Virus record (IMG/VR): IMGVR_UViG_3300009506_000108
Location: 1 to 36,750 of that record
Direction: 5' to 3' (one strand)
DNA length: 36,750 nt
Origin: a virus
This document shows positions 21,336 to 27,056 of the stretch, piece after piece (within the stretch, counting starts at the first letter, position 1; every line of letters begins with the position of its first letter). The position numbers and the translations under genes are program-made. The notes beneath the pieces were generated by a model that ran no database searches, was not told where the DNA came from, and saw only the letters and a list, made by a program, of their open reading frames with translations.

Positions 21336-21431
21336 CGAGTTGGCACAAGAATTGCGACAGAGGCCGTACCAATAGGGAACTCTTAAGGACCCCGAGCTCA
21401 CGGCGGACGCCACTAATTTTCATCCTCTTCC
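21336..21431 (+). repeat. Intergenic repeat R, copy 2
   Basis: Same ordered blocks as copy 1: GTTGGCAC, GGCCGTACCAATAG, AAGGACCCCGAGCTCAC and TTTCATCCTC. The text between blocks differs. Confidence 0.7.
21340..21356 (+). promoter_or_regulatory. Sigma-54-like motif 4, within repeat R copy 2
   Basis: TTGGCACAAGAATTGCG keeps GG-N10-GC. No plus-strand gene follows; the next genes are on the minus strand. Confidence 0.35.
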
Positions 21432-21559
21432 GCAAGATTATTCCTGAATTCAAAACGGAAATCGATACAATATTCGGTGCGATATCCGCGTGACGCGCGC
21501 GACCAAGACAAGAGGCGAGCGGTGTAATACCCCACCGCCCGCCTCCGTCAAGGCCAGGA

Positions 21560-21982
21560 CTACGACTGGGTCGCAGCCTCAGCCTTCGCCCGCGCCGCCG
21601 CCAGCTGCGCCTCGGCCTTCGCAGCCTTCTCCGCCGCCTTGCGCTGCGCGGCCTCCATCCGCTCCTGCGCCTTGCGCGCCTTTTCCTCGGCGCGCTTGGC
21701 GATGGCCTCCGCCCGCTCCTTCGCCTTGTCAGCCTTGGGCGCGACCATCTCGCAGGAGAGCGTGATCTCCTGCGGTGGCACGCCACCGGCGAACAACGTG
21801 TTGAAGAAGACCACGTTGCCGGGGTGACCGGGGATGGTGAAGCTGGACCGGTTCGACGGGTGGTCGGCGCGGTGCAGCTTGATGGTGTAGTTCGGCCCCG
21901 CCTGCGGAGCCTCGGTCTCGGCGACGGCCGGCGTAGCAGCCGCCGTCTCCTCAACCACGGTGCCCTTGGTCTTGTTACTCAT
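21560..21982 (-). CDS. Beta-domain plus Ala/Lys/Glu coiled-coil protein, 140 aa
   Basis: AGAGGTG precedes the ATG. Residues 30-80 hold a small beta domain ('YTIKLHRADHPSNRSSF', 'IPGHPGNVVFF', 'PPQEITLSCEMVAPKAD'). Residues 85-140 are an almost pure Ala/Lys/Glu/Arg helix (KAKERAEAIAKRAEEKARKA). The protein at 35893-36294 has the same plan with alignable blocks (GxPGxVxF, PPQxxxL, PxAD), so the two are paralogues on opposite strands. It is transcribed from the promoter at 22052-22080. A DNA- or membrane-associated structural role is possible but unproven. Confidence 0.75.
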   Translation of the reverse strand: MSNKTKGTVVEETAAATPAVAETEAPQAGPNYTIKLHRADHPSNRSSFTIPGHPGNVVFFNTLFAGGVPPQEITLSCEMVAPKADKAKERAEAIAKRAEEKARKAQERMEAAQRKAAEKAAKAEAQLAAARAKAEAATQS

Positions 21983-22051
21983 CTGCTCACCTCTTCACTC
22001 TAACGTGTTTACAGGTTGGGCGCGGGCGAGTGCGCCCTTACTTACAGGACC

Positions 22052-22080
22052 ATTATACCACCGGGTTTTAAGGATTGCAA
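22052..22080 (-). promoter_or_regulatory. Promoter for the 140-aa coiled-coil gene
   Basis: TTGCAATC, 17-bp spacer with TTAAAAC and GGTGG, perfect TATAAT, on the minus strand. The leader is about 60 nt. Confidence 0.8.
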
Positions 22081-22107
22081 GCATCTTTTTACAATTTGCA
22101 AATTTAG

Positions 22108-22163
22108 AAGTTTCGAATTCCTCAACTTCGTAACTTCATAATTTCATAAGTTCTTAGTTTCAA
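22108..22163 (+). repeat. 8-bp tandem array 2 (seven units)
   Basis: Units run AAGTTTCG, AATTCCTC, AACTTCGT, AACTTCAT, AATTTCAT, AAGTTCTT, AGTTTCAA. A variant of the 13-bp motif follows within four bases (22167). Confidence 0.78.
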
Positions 22164-22191
22164 AATGACATCGGCATGACTCTCAGAGTCA

Positions 22192-22216
22192 CAAGAAAAG
22201 AGCAGCTGAGCTGCTC
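22192..22216 (-). terminator. Intrinsic terminator of the 22.2-22.9 kb cassette
   Basis: On the minus strand GAGCAGC-TCA-GCTGCTC is followed by TTTTCTTG, 16 bp after the stop at 22232. Confidence 0.8.
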
Positions 22217-22231
22217 CTTCCTTGCCAGGAT

Positions 22232-22426
22232 CTACGACAAGCGATCAAACGCTGCCCGCCCGCGTGTGTCCAACGTTGGACGGATACGAAACGCAAGCGG
22301 CATGTCGAAATCGGCGTAGAAATTCATGAATTTCAGAAGTTGGTCAATGGAAACTTCCCACGTTATTGTAGTGCCCGCCGGCCCGCCGTAGGAGTCAACC
22401 AAATTTGTGACAAGCAGCGTAACCAT
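22232..22426 (-). CDS. Hypothetical protein, 64 aa
   Basis: AAGGAGG precedes the ATG and overlaps the end of the upstream gene, so expression is coupled. The sequence 'ITWEVSIDQLLKFMNFYADF' followed by 'PLAFRIRPTLDTRGRAAFDRL' suggests a small alpha/beta protein. Third and last gene of its cassette. No family recognised. Confidence 0.7.
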   Translation of the reverse strand: MVTLLVTNLVDSYGGPAGTTITWEVSIDQLLKFMNFYADFDMPLAFRIRPTLDTRGRAAFDRLS

Positions 22427-22436
22427 CGTAGCCTCC

Positions 22437-22667
22437 TTAAAACCACCCGGCGTTTACGTCGTAGTCGGGGTTGATTCCATCCTTGCCCACGGGCTTAACC
22501 GTCAGGTCTGGGTTGTAGTACCCGGCGCACAGCAAACACTGTGACCACCAGTGGCCCTGATCATGAACCTTGAAAGCCCGGATGATGACATGCTTGCCAT
22601 CGGGGTGCTCCTCGGGGGATCCGCAGGTGGGGCACGTCAGTCCGTTTACAACCTTAATGGTAACCAT
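22437..22667 (-). CDS. Zinc-ribbon protein, 76 aa
   Basis: The start MVTIKVVNGL at 22667 follows GAGGTG; the longer frame runs into the upstream gene. CPTCG near residue 12 and CLLCAG near residue 43 form a two-knuckle zinc site. The C-terminus 'DLTVKPVGKDGINPDYDVNA' is polar. Middle gene of the cassette. Function unknown. Confidence 0.7.
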   Translation of the reverse strand: MVTIKVVNGLTCPTCGSPEEHPDGKHVIIRAFKVHDQGHWWSQCLLCAGYYNPDLTVKPVGKDGINPDYDVNAGWF

Positions 22668-22675
22668 GTTGCACC

Positions 22676-22939
22676 TCAGTCGTTCCACACAACAAGCATC
22701 CACTCGGTATCGCGCGTGCAGTAAGTGTAGCCAGCCAGTTCGTTGTTCACGTGGAAGGGGGCCACCTTGTGGAACATCACCCCCTCACCCTCAAGGTTGG
22801 TATCCTTCATTAGTGTAATGAAGTCTGGCCAATAACCCGGCCGCAACCCAATCGTGCTCGCCTCAGTTGTCAGCTTGGGCTTCTCATCCTTCCCTTTGTA
22901 CCATAGGCTACACTGTTTAACGTGGGCGGCGTGGAGCAT
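22676..22939 (-). CDS. Hypothetical protein, 87 aa
   Basis: A strong AGGAGGG is placed six bases before the ATG. The protein has 'GLRPGYWPDFITLMKDTNLE' and 'MFHKVAPFHVNNELAGYTYC', ending 'EWMLVVWND'. Aromatic residues are frequent and the fold is probably alpha/beta. First gene of a three-gene cassette served by the promoter at 22984-23012. No family recognised. Confidence 0.7.
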   Translation of the reverse strand: MLHAAHVKQCSLWYKGKDEKPKLTTEASTIGLRPGYWPDFITLMKDTNLEGEGVMFHKVAPFHVNNELAGYTYCTRDTEWMLVVWND

Positions 22940-22983
22940 CTTACCCTCCTGTGGCTTGGGCGGTATTGCCCACTAACAAGACC

Positions 22984-23012
22984 ATTATACCACAGGTTTA
23001 AAACTGATGCAA
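22984..23012 (-). promoter_or_regulatory. Promoter of the 22.2-22.9 kb cassette
   Basis: TTGCAT, 17-bp spacer containing GTTTTAAAC and ending GTGG, perfect TATAAT on the minus strand. Two overlapping copies of the 13-bp motif lie 20 bp upstream of the -35 box (23032 and 23043). Confidence 0.8.
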
Positions 23013-23073
23013 GCATCTTAATCATCGCTACGATATCGGCGCGATGTCGCCGCGAACTACGAGAGGTGAAGGA

Positions 23074-23097
23074 TAGGGCGACTTTGCAGCCGCCCTA
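23074..23097 (-). terminator. Possible terminator of the 23.1-23.8 kb cassette
   Basis: AGGGCGGC-TGCAAA-GTCGCCCT stem, six bases after the stop at 23103, but followed by ATCCTTC rather than a T-run. Weak or factor-dependent. Confidence 0.45.
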
Positions 23098-23102
23098 GTC
23101 GG

Positions 23103-23234
23103 TTACTTCGGCAGTTCGTTGAGAGCAGCCACGATCTTTTCGGACAGCTCGATGGTGTCCATCACTGTGAGCTGCTTGAACTTACCCTTCAGCACCTCAG
23201 CGACGACTTTCACTTGCTCAATGGTGACAGGCAT
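23103..23234 (-). CDS. Very small protein, 43 aa
   Basis: ATG at 23234 with GGAGGG seven bases upstream. The product begins MPVTIEQVKVVAEVLKG and ends 'ELSEKIVAALNELPK'. The whole peptide looks like two amphipathic helices. It follows the zinc protein gene directly, with no gap. It is a good candidate for a small regulatory or anti-host peptide, though there is no direct evidence. Confidence 0.7.
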   Translation of the reverse strand: MPVTIEQVKVVAEVLKGKFKQLTVMDTIELSEKIVAALNELPK

Positions 23235-23489
23235 CTAACCCTCCAACTTTTCCAGTGTTGAGTAATCGTACTTCTGTCCACAGCCGGTGCCAAGACCAGA
23301 TCCGTGGTGGCGGTGACAAGTGGGGCACATGATGGCCCAGTAACCGAGGCGGGTGCGGCCGTCGATAAAGACGGTAGTGAGGGGCGTGTGACAAATGTCA
23401 CATTTGTCCGGTGTGCTGCCCATCCAATACTTCTTGGGCTTCTGCTTCAAATTGCTCAGTTGCGGCGCTTGGGTTAGGCGGCTCATCAT
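23235..23489 (-). CDS. HNH-like zinc finger phage protein, 84 aa
   Basis: AAGGAG precedes ATGATG. CDICH (residues 30-34) and CPTCH (55-59) plus 'RHHGSGLGTGCGQKYDY' give a zinc site with extra His. The text 'FIDGRTRLGYWAIMCPTCH' matches a small phage protein type that I have seen repeatedly without assigned function. It lacks the full HNH catalytic set, so nuclease activity should not be assumed. Confidence 0.7.
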   Translation of the reverse strand: MMSRLTQAPQLSNLKQKPKKYWMGSTPDKCDICHTPLTTVFIDGRTRLGYWAIMCPTCHRHHGSGLGTGCGQKYDYSTLEKLEG

Positions 23490-23813
23490 TCACTCCTTCT
23501 CCATAAGGGTAATGGCGCGTAGCGGAACCTCTGGGTGGTGCTTAAGCAGATACGTTATAGCAGCCGCATCATCTTCAACCGGTATGTGCAGCACCACCAC
23601 TTTCCCTCCTTTCTTGTAAATCACCTTGTAACCTTTATTACTGCCCGGCAACGCCCCTTGAGCTTTCTGCTCTTCGTATAGTTTTACGATTTGTCTATAC
23701 TGAGCAGCCTGATTGTGATCAGTGACTAATCGCCAAAAGATGCCAACCACCGCCACAAGGAACGCTATAATGCCGACCAGAAAGACAGCTACCAAAAACG
23801 CGGCCGTAACCAT
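23490..23813 (-). CDS. Membrane-anchored small protein, 107 aa, apparently leaderless
   Basis: The ATG at 23813 lies six bases after a perfect TATAAT, i.e. exactly at the expected transcription start, with no Shine-Dalgarno. No other Met occurs in the first half, so this start is firm. Residues 2-28 form one hydrophobic segment (TAAFLVAVFLVGIIAFLVAV). The rest is cytoplasmic or periplasmic: 'QIVKLYEEQKAQGAL', 'YKVIYKKGGKVVVLHIPVED'. The topology cannot be fixed. First gene of its cassette. Confidence 0.75.
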   Translation of the reverse strand: MVTAAFLVAVFLVGIIAFLVAVVGIFWRLVTDHNQAAQYRQIVKLYEEQKAQGALPGSNKGYKVIYKKGGKVVVLHIPVEDDAAAITYLLKHHPEVPLRAITLMEKE

Positions 23814-23819
23814 AGAACT

Positions 23820-23848
23820 ATTATACCACGGTTTTAAACTGATTGCAA
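23820..23848 (-). promoter_or_regulatory. Promoter giving a leaderless mRNA
   Basis: TTGCAATC, 17-bp spacer with GTTTAAAACCGTGG, TATAAT, then AGTTCT and the ATG. The seventh base after the -10 box is the A of ATG. Confidence 0.85.
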
Positions 23849-23912
23849 GCTCTTTCTGCGTCGGCCGATCATCTAGTGTGCAAGGTCGTGCCGATATCGC
23901 CGAGACTGCCAA

Positions 23913-23934
23913 AGATGGGTCCGTAGACCCATCT
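23913..23934 (-). terminator. Terminator of the 23.9-25.0 kb cassette
   Basis: AGATGGGTC-TACG-GACCCATCT on the minus strand, then TTGG. It begins a few bases after the stop at 23941. The stem is good but the T-run short. Confidence 0.6.
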
Positions 23935-23940
23935 ACCTCC

Positions 23941-24351
23941 CTAGATTACTCCCCGACGCCGATACTCATCCCGTCGCTTCTTGTCACACATGCGCCGGAA
24001 CTCGAGCTGCTCAGCATGGGTACGGCCGATAGTCTGCAAACCGCCGCCGCGTGCCCAGTGTTCGCGCCAGCGTTTGGCGGTTGACTCTCGAGTACGCCGC
24101 ATCAAATCGAGAGGGCTGAGGTGGTGCGGCCTGAATTCGAAGTTCGGCCCAGGATAAACCCACGGCCAGCCGTTGTAGAGGCGATTGACCGCGTAAAGCG
24201 CCCGCCCAAGCGGATACGAGAGGTTGAGCTTGCGCGCTATGGTGTAGAGCTCAACGACACGCATATTGAGCTGACGGCTATCCACTTCGCACTTGCGAAA
24301 TGGCGGCATAGGACCGAAAAGAATGTCGTAGCTGTCAGATTCGTCGGACAT
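23941..24351 (-). CDS. Hypothetical basic protein, 136 aa
   Basis: I choose MSDESDSYDILFG at 24351 (GGGGAG eight bases upstream, overlapping the previous gene by 17 bp) over the longer frame. Residues 28-60 look helical ('NMRVVELYTIARKLNLSYPL'). The C-terminal third is rich in Arg (TRESTAKRWREHWARGGG, RRMCDKKRRDEYRRRGVI), suggesting nucleic-acid contact. Last gene of a five-gene cassette. No family recognised. Confidence 0.65.
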   Translation of the reverse strand: MSDESDSYDILFGPMPPFRKCEVDSRQLNMRVVELYTIARKLNLSYPLGRALYAVNRLYNGWPWVYPGPNFEFRPHHLSPLDLMRRTRESTAKRWREHWARGGGLQTIGRTHAEQLEFRRMCDKKRRDEYRRRGVI

Positions 24352-24580
24352 CAGTCGGCTCCCCTGGGACTGCGACCCAGTTCGTTTTGCGCCACGTTTC
24401 CATCTGTTTGAGTTGGTTGACAACTTCCATAGCGGACAGGAAGTCGGTAAAGGTGCGGGCATTGGCCCGCACCTCCGTCGCCATGCCGCTGGCTGTGAGA
24501 TAGATCAACTGCGGTGGCTTGCCGTAACGGGTAAGCTCCGTCGCAGCAACCACCCACTCGCGTGGGGTTATTCCATCCAT
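24335..24580 (-). CDS. Hypothetical protein, 81 aa
   Basis: Starts MDGITPREWVVAATELTRYG. The ATG overlaps the upstream gene by 13 bp and has only a weak ribosome site, consistent with coupled translation. The middle is helical (TFTDFLSAMEVVNQLKQMET). The composition is that of a soluble protein. No family recognised. Confidence 0.6.
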   Translation of the reverse strand: MDGITPREWVVAATELTRYGKPPQLIYLTASGMATEVRANARTFTDFLSAMEVVNQLKQMETWRKTNWVAVPGEPTDVRRI

Positions 24581-24759
24581 CGCGGCACCAGCAGCACATC
24601 GATGTTACCGTGAACATCCACCGCAAGCTCCACTCGGTCAATGTTACGGACGGTCGGTGTAAGCTCCGTCTGCACCTTAACCATTACGGCGGGGCGATTG
24701 TGGGCGTCGAGCAACCGCTTTGAGGTTGCCAGCTTTTCGATCAACGTGCTGAGCTCCAT
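24568..24759 (-). CDS. Hypothetical protein, 63 aa
   Basis: GGGGG precedes the ATG. The product begins MELSTLIEKLATSKRLLDAH and has a beta-like second half (VELAVDVHGNIDVLLVPRW). Its predicted helix-then-strand layout is common in small phage regulatory proteins, but no family is recognised. It overlaps a possible 55-aa gene in another frame. Confidence 0.6.
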   Translation of the reverse strand: MELSTLIEKLATSKRLLDAHNRPAVMVKVQTELTPTVRNIDRVELAVDVHGNIDVLLVPRWME

Positions 24760-24844
24760 TGTTTACCCCCTGTGATGCTAAGAACTTCATTGCATCGGCT
24801 AACCGCTTGTTCGCCAGTAACCAACCGCGTGGGTCGGGGCGCAT
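24677..24844 (-). CDS. Possible small gene, 55 aa
   Basis: The ATG overlaps the previous stop as TAATG, a typical coupled start, and the first 28 codons (MRPDPRGWLLANKRLADAMK and on) fill an otherwise empty 82-bp gap. The last half lies out of frame over the 63-aa gene and looks like shadow text. It may be real with a long overlap. Confidence 0.45.
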   Translation of the reverse strand: MRPDPRGWLLANKRLADAMKFLASQGVNNGAQHVDRKAGNLKAVARRPQSPRRNG

Positions 24845-25020
24845 TACTGGCACCCCTGACATTCGTACTGTTCGCCGCGGCCGAAGGGCAGCCGCTTGAG
24901 GGTCAGCGTAATGGCGGGCACCACATCGCCACACTTGGCGCAGACGCCAACCACTTGGGTCGGTCCCTCGGTAAAATACCACCTACCGGGCACCATTTTG
25001 TCGGCAGTAACATGGTCCAT
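24844..25020 (-). CDS. Zinc-ribbon protein, 58 aa
   Basis: The start MDHVTADKMV at 25020 follows AAGGG. The frame is open upstream to a GTG at 25083 that lies inside the promoter, so I reject it. CAKCG (residues 27-31) and CQGC at the very end form one zinc site. The intervening 'VVPAITLTLKRLPFGRGEQY' is a beta hairpin. First gene of its cassette. Confidence 0.65.
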   Translation of the reverse strand: MDHVTADKMVPGRWYFTEGPTQVVGVCAKCGDVVPAITLTLKRLPFGRGEQYECQGCQ

Positions 25021-25073
25021 CGTTCTACCCTTTGTGGGCGTGGCGGTATTGCCGTCGCCCAACCTTACATACC

Positions 25074-25102
25074 ATGTTACCACGGTTTTAAACTGACTAC
25101 AA
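25074..25102 (-). promoter_or_regulatory. Promoter of the 23.9-25.0 kb cassette
   Basis: TTGTAGTC, 17-bp spacer with GTTTAAAACCGTGG, TAACAT on the minus strand. The spacer text is identical to that of the 23820 promoter. A 13-bp motif copy lies 26 bp upstream (25128). Confidence 0.7.
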
Positions 25103-25153
25103 CGGTCTATTTCTCGATTGTCTCCACGATATCAGCACGAATAAATAGATAAG

Positions 25154-25175
25154 AGGGTGAGCCGAAGCCCACCCT
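25154..25175 (-). terminator. Terminator of the 25.2-25.9 kb cassette
   Basis: AGGGTGGGC-TTCG-GCTCACCCT on the minus strand, then CTTATCTATTT. It begins six bases after the stop at 25181. Confidence 0.75.
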
Positions 25176-25180
25176 AACCT

Positions 25181-25381
25181 CTACTTCATAATCTCCTCAA
25201 GGGTGCTGATCCTCGCATTAAGGATAGCCAACACGTGATCCCTCTCAAGGTAGAGCACCCCATCGATCTCAGTTGGGGAAAGATCCTTGATGTTGCGTTG
25301 AAGGTCCTTAAACCCACGCAAACGCCCTTGACGTAGAGTAAGCAGATCATCGCTTTGACCGGGCGGCAAGTTATCGCGCAT
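25181..25381 (-). CDS. Hypothetical protein, 66 aa
   Basis: AGGAG precedes the ATG, which overlaps the previous stop (TGATG). Residues 15-30 are basic (LRQGRLRGFKDLQRNIKD) and the C-terminus is an amphipathic helix (HVLAILNARISTLEEIMK). It could bind nucleic acid or act as a small dimer. No family recognised. Confidence 0.65.
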   Translation of the reverse strand: MRDNLPPGQSDDLLTLRQGRLRGFKDLQRNIKDLSPTEIDGVLYLERDHVLAILNARISTLEEIMK

Positions 25382-25503
25382 CAGTCTATCTCCTGTTTAG
25401 CCGTGTGAAATAATCGCACAGCAGCATAGTAGATCACATCTGGGTCTTGGGACAACCAGACAACCCAAAACCGTCGTAACGCTATGCTAAATAGTAGACC
25501 CAT
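25381..25503 (-). CDS. Very small protein, 40 aa
   Basis: ATG at 25503 with GGAG about nine bases upstream. It starts MGLLFSIALRRFWVVWLSQD and ends AVRLFHTAKQEID. The N-terminal 17 residues are hydrophobic with two Arg, so it may lie at the membrane. Start and stop are both tightly coupled to neighbours (TGATG at the 3' end). Confidence 0.65.
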   Translation of the reverse strand: MGLLFSIALRRFWVVWLSQDPDVIYYAAVRLFHTAKQEID

Positions 25504-25505
25504 GA

Positions 25506-25940
25506 TTAGTTCTCCAGATCATCCATCGTTGGGTGCTTACCTTTACTATAGCACGGCGCGCAGACCGTTTCGAAAGCTCCACTTGCTACGGCGCGGCAGG
25601 GTTCGTCATCAGCTGCCCCGCAACTGCCGCCTTCGTACCACCAGTCACCTTCGTCTTCGGCGGGGCACTTGCACAAGTCGCCAGCGGCACAGTGCGGGCA
25701 CGGCCCCGAACATCCAGGGACCTTGCGGTGCTTTAGGCACGTTTTACAGATGGTCAGCTTACCCCAGTTCGGCACAATCCAATAGTCGTTGGTGCCCGGC
25801 CCGTGGATCGTACACTGAGCATACGATCCGTCGGCCTGTTGGGTGTAGGTGGTGGCGTAGGCATATCGCTCAAGTTCGGCGGTAGTACCCTTGCCATAGT
25901 AACGTGGATCACGTTCGGGCAGGTCAATTGTTACCCGCAT
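25506..25940 (-). CDS. Cysteine-rich zinc protein, 144 aa
   Basis: The start MRVTIDLPERD at 25940 has GAGGTG just upstream. After about 60 residues of ordinary alpha/beta text come CKTCLKH, CSGPCPHCAAGDLCKC, then GGSCGAADDEPC and CAPCYSKGKH. That gives at least twelve Cys, enough for two or three zinc sites. This is rich for a phage of this size. First gene of its cassette. Its partner is unknown. Confidence 0.7.
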   Translation of the reverse strand: MRVTIDLPERDPRYYGKGTTAELERYAYATTYTQQADGSYAQCTIHGPGTNDYWIVPNWGKLTICKTCLKHRKVPGCSGPCPHCAAGDLCKCPAEDEGDWWYEGGSCGAADDEPCRAVASGAFETVCAPCYSKGKHPTMDDLEN

Positions 25941-25985
25941 GATCACCTCGTGGCTTGGCGGGCGGTATTACCCGCCATTTAGACC

Positions 25986-26014
25986 ATTATACCACGTTTT
26001 AAACCCGACTGCAA
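25986..26014 (-). promoter_or_regulatory. Promoter of the 25.2-25.9 kb cassette
   Basis: TTGCAGTC, 17-bp spacer with GTTTAAAACGTGG, perfect TATAAT on the minus strand. A 13-bp motif copy follows at 26034, 20 bp upstream of the -35 box. Confidence 0.8.
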
Positions 26015-26053
26015 GCATCAAATAAGTCGTCCTGATGTCGTCTCGAAGTCTCA

Positions 26054-26069
26054 TGGCACGCTTTTTGCT
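26054..26069 (+). promoter_or_regulatory. Sigma-54-like motif 5
   Basis: TGGCACGCTTTTTGCT matches the consensus including GG-N10-GC. It lies 8 bp after a 13-bp motif copy. The next 1 kb has no plus-strand gene. Confidence 0.4.
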
Positions 26070-26509
26070 ATAGCAAACCCTATACCCGACCCACTAACCA
26101 GCCCAAAAACTCGCGGCGATGTCGGCACGAAGCCCAAAACGTCCTTATGATGTCGCGGCGAGCCATTTTTGGTCCAAAGCGTCTGTCGACGTCGCCGTAC
26201 CAATAGTATATTAGAGTGGAACCCAAAAAAGTCGGGGAGCTCACCGCAATTTTTGCTGAAAATCCCGTGACTTCTGCGGATTTGTCGGGCCACGGGTCGC
26301 CGAGATGTCGCGGCGATCCGCGTGACACGGACGGACGGACCGATGGTGGACATCACATCGCTCGGATCGCGGTGGTCGAGGGTTGGATGAAGCTTCACCC
26401 GCTGGCGATAAACGTGAAATCAGCGCGGGCTGCGGGTCTTCGTGGCGATATCGCGCCGAACTTTACCCGTGAAATGCTGACTGGTAGCGGGTAGCAAAGT
26501 GGGTTGACT

Positions 26510-26850
26510 TGTAATATTTGTAATACGGAATTTGTTCGGCGGGCTGGTCGCCAATTTCGAGGTGTAATATTGACTGCCATTTGTAATATGTGAAATATTA
26601 CAGAGTTAAAAACGGTCAAGTTGTTGCAAACAAAGGTTGTTACCCGAGATGTAATATTTGTAATATGTAATATCATTATATTATAGGTTATAGGTAAATA
26701 CCGTGAATTTAAACTTATACATATAGCATACATAGGCAACTGTTGAAGTGCCTTTTTGGTATTACACCATATTACAAGGGTTAACCCCTTTGTTTACAAT
26801 AGGTTAGCCGTAATATTGTTGTAATATTCAAATATTACAATATTACATCC
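26510..26850. repeat. Cluster of GTAATAT / ATATTAC boxes
   Basis: About a dozen copies in both orientations, often as TGTAATATTTGTAATA pairs or AATATTACAATATTACA at the right end (26830-26848). The half-sites make TGTAATATTACA-like palindromes. The region is AT-rich within a GC-richer neighbourhood. Typical of operator clusters or initiator-protein iterons. Confidence 0.75.
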
Positions 26851-26954
26851 ATAGCATCATGCACCAGACATTACTCTCGAGTACCAATCCAACTCGCCTC
26901 CCGCCGACCATTGACCTATCCTCTCGCCCAGAATTACAGAATTTGGGATTTGCA

Positions 26955-27002
26955 AATTTCACAACTTCACAACTTCAAAAGTTCTTAATTTCAAAATTTC
27001 CT
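26955..27002 (+). repeat. 8-bp tandem array 3 (six units)
   Basis: AATTTCAC, AACTTCAC, AACTTCAA, AAGTTCTT, AATTTCAA, AATTTCCT without gaps, preceded by TTTGCAAATTT as in array 2. Confidence 0.8.
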
Positions 27003-27056
27003 GGCCGTCCAGAGTAATAGGATGTAATACCCGCCACTCGCGAACCACCCAAAAGT

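Larger units (their letters stand above)
21166..21559. other. Gene-free spacer with arrays and repeats
   Basis: No gene. It holds an 8-bp tandem array, four copies of the 13-bp motif, repeat R copy 2 and sigma-54-like motif 4. A Arg-rich minus-strand frame crosses it, but that is a shadow of the 140-aa gene. Confidence 0.7.
20636..26459 (+). repeat. Dispersed 13-bp intergenic motif GATRTCGNCNCGA (about 15 copies)
   Basis: Start positions on the plus strand: 20636, 21186, 21291, 21326, 21481, 22167 (GACATC variant), 23032, 23043, 23893, 25128, 26034, 26118, 26149, 26188 (weak), 26304 and 26447. All are in spacers, and all read the same way relative to the minus-strand genes. Best copies: GATATCGCGGCGA, GATGTCGGCACGA, GATATCAGCACGA. 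In each accessory cassette one lies between the promoter and the terminator of the preceding cassette. Confidence 0.75.
26015..27056. other. 1-kb gene-free control region
   Basis: No credible gene on either strand: frames present lack ribosome sites and read as shadows. It contains six copies of the 13-bp motif (26034-26459), a sigma-54-like motif, a diverged relative of repeat R, a GTAATAT-box cluster (26510-26850) and the third 8-bp array. This density of repeated sites between two operons suggests an origin of replication or master regulatory region. Confidence 0.7.

Noticed and set aside
20349-21431. Similar minus-strand peptides (ELGV...LLVR...CQL) encoded by repeat R
   Set aside because: The similarity follows from the DNA repeat; frames lack starts with ribosome sites and differ in length, so a conserved peptide is not supported.
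21268-21954. 228-aa minus-strand frame
   Set aside because: Arg-rich shadow of the 140-aa coiled-coil gene, continuing into repeat DNA.
23235-23489. HNH homing endonuclease
   Set aside because: The zinc knuckles are present but the HNH catalytic His/Asn set is not, and the protein is only 84 aa.
26051-26739. Minus-strand frames in the gene-free region
   Set aside because: No ribosome sites; they run across repeats and operator-like boxes, with amino acid composition typical of noncoding DNA.
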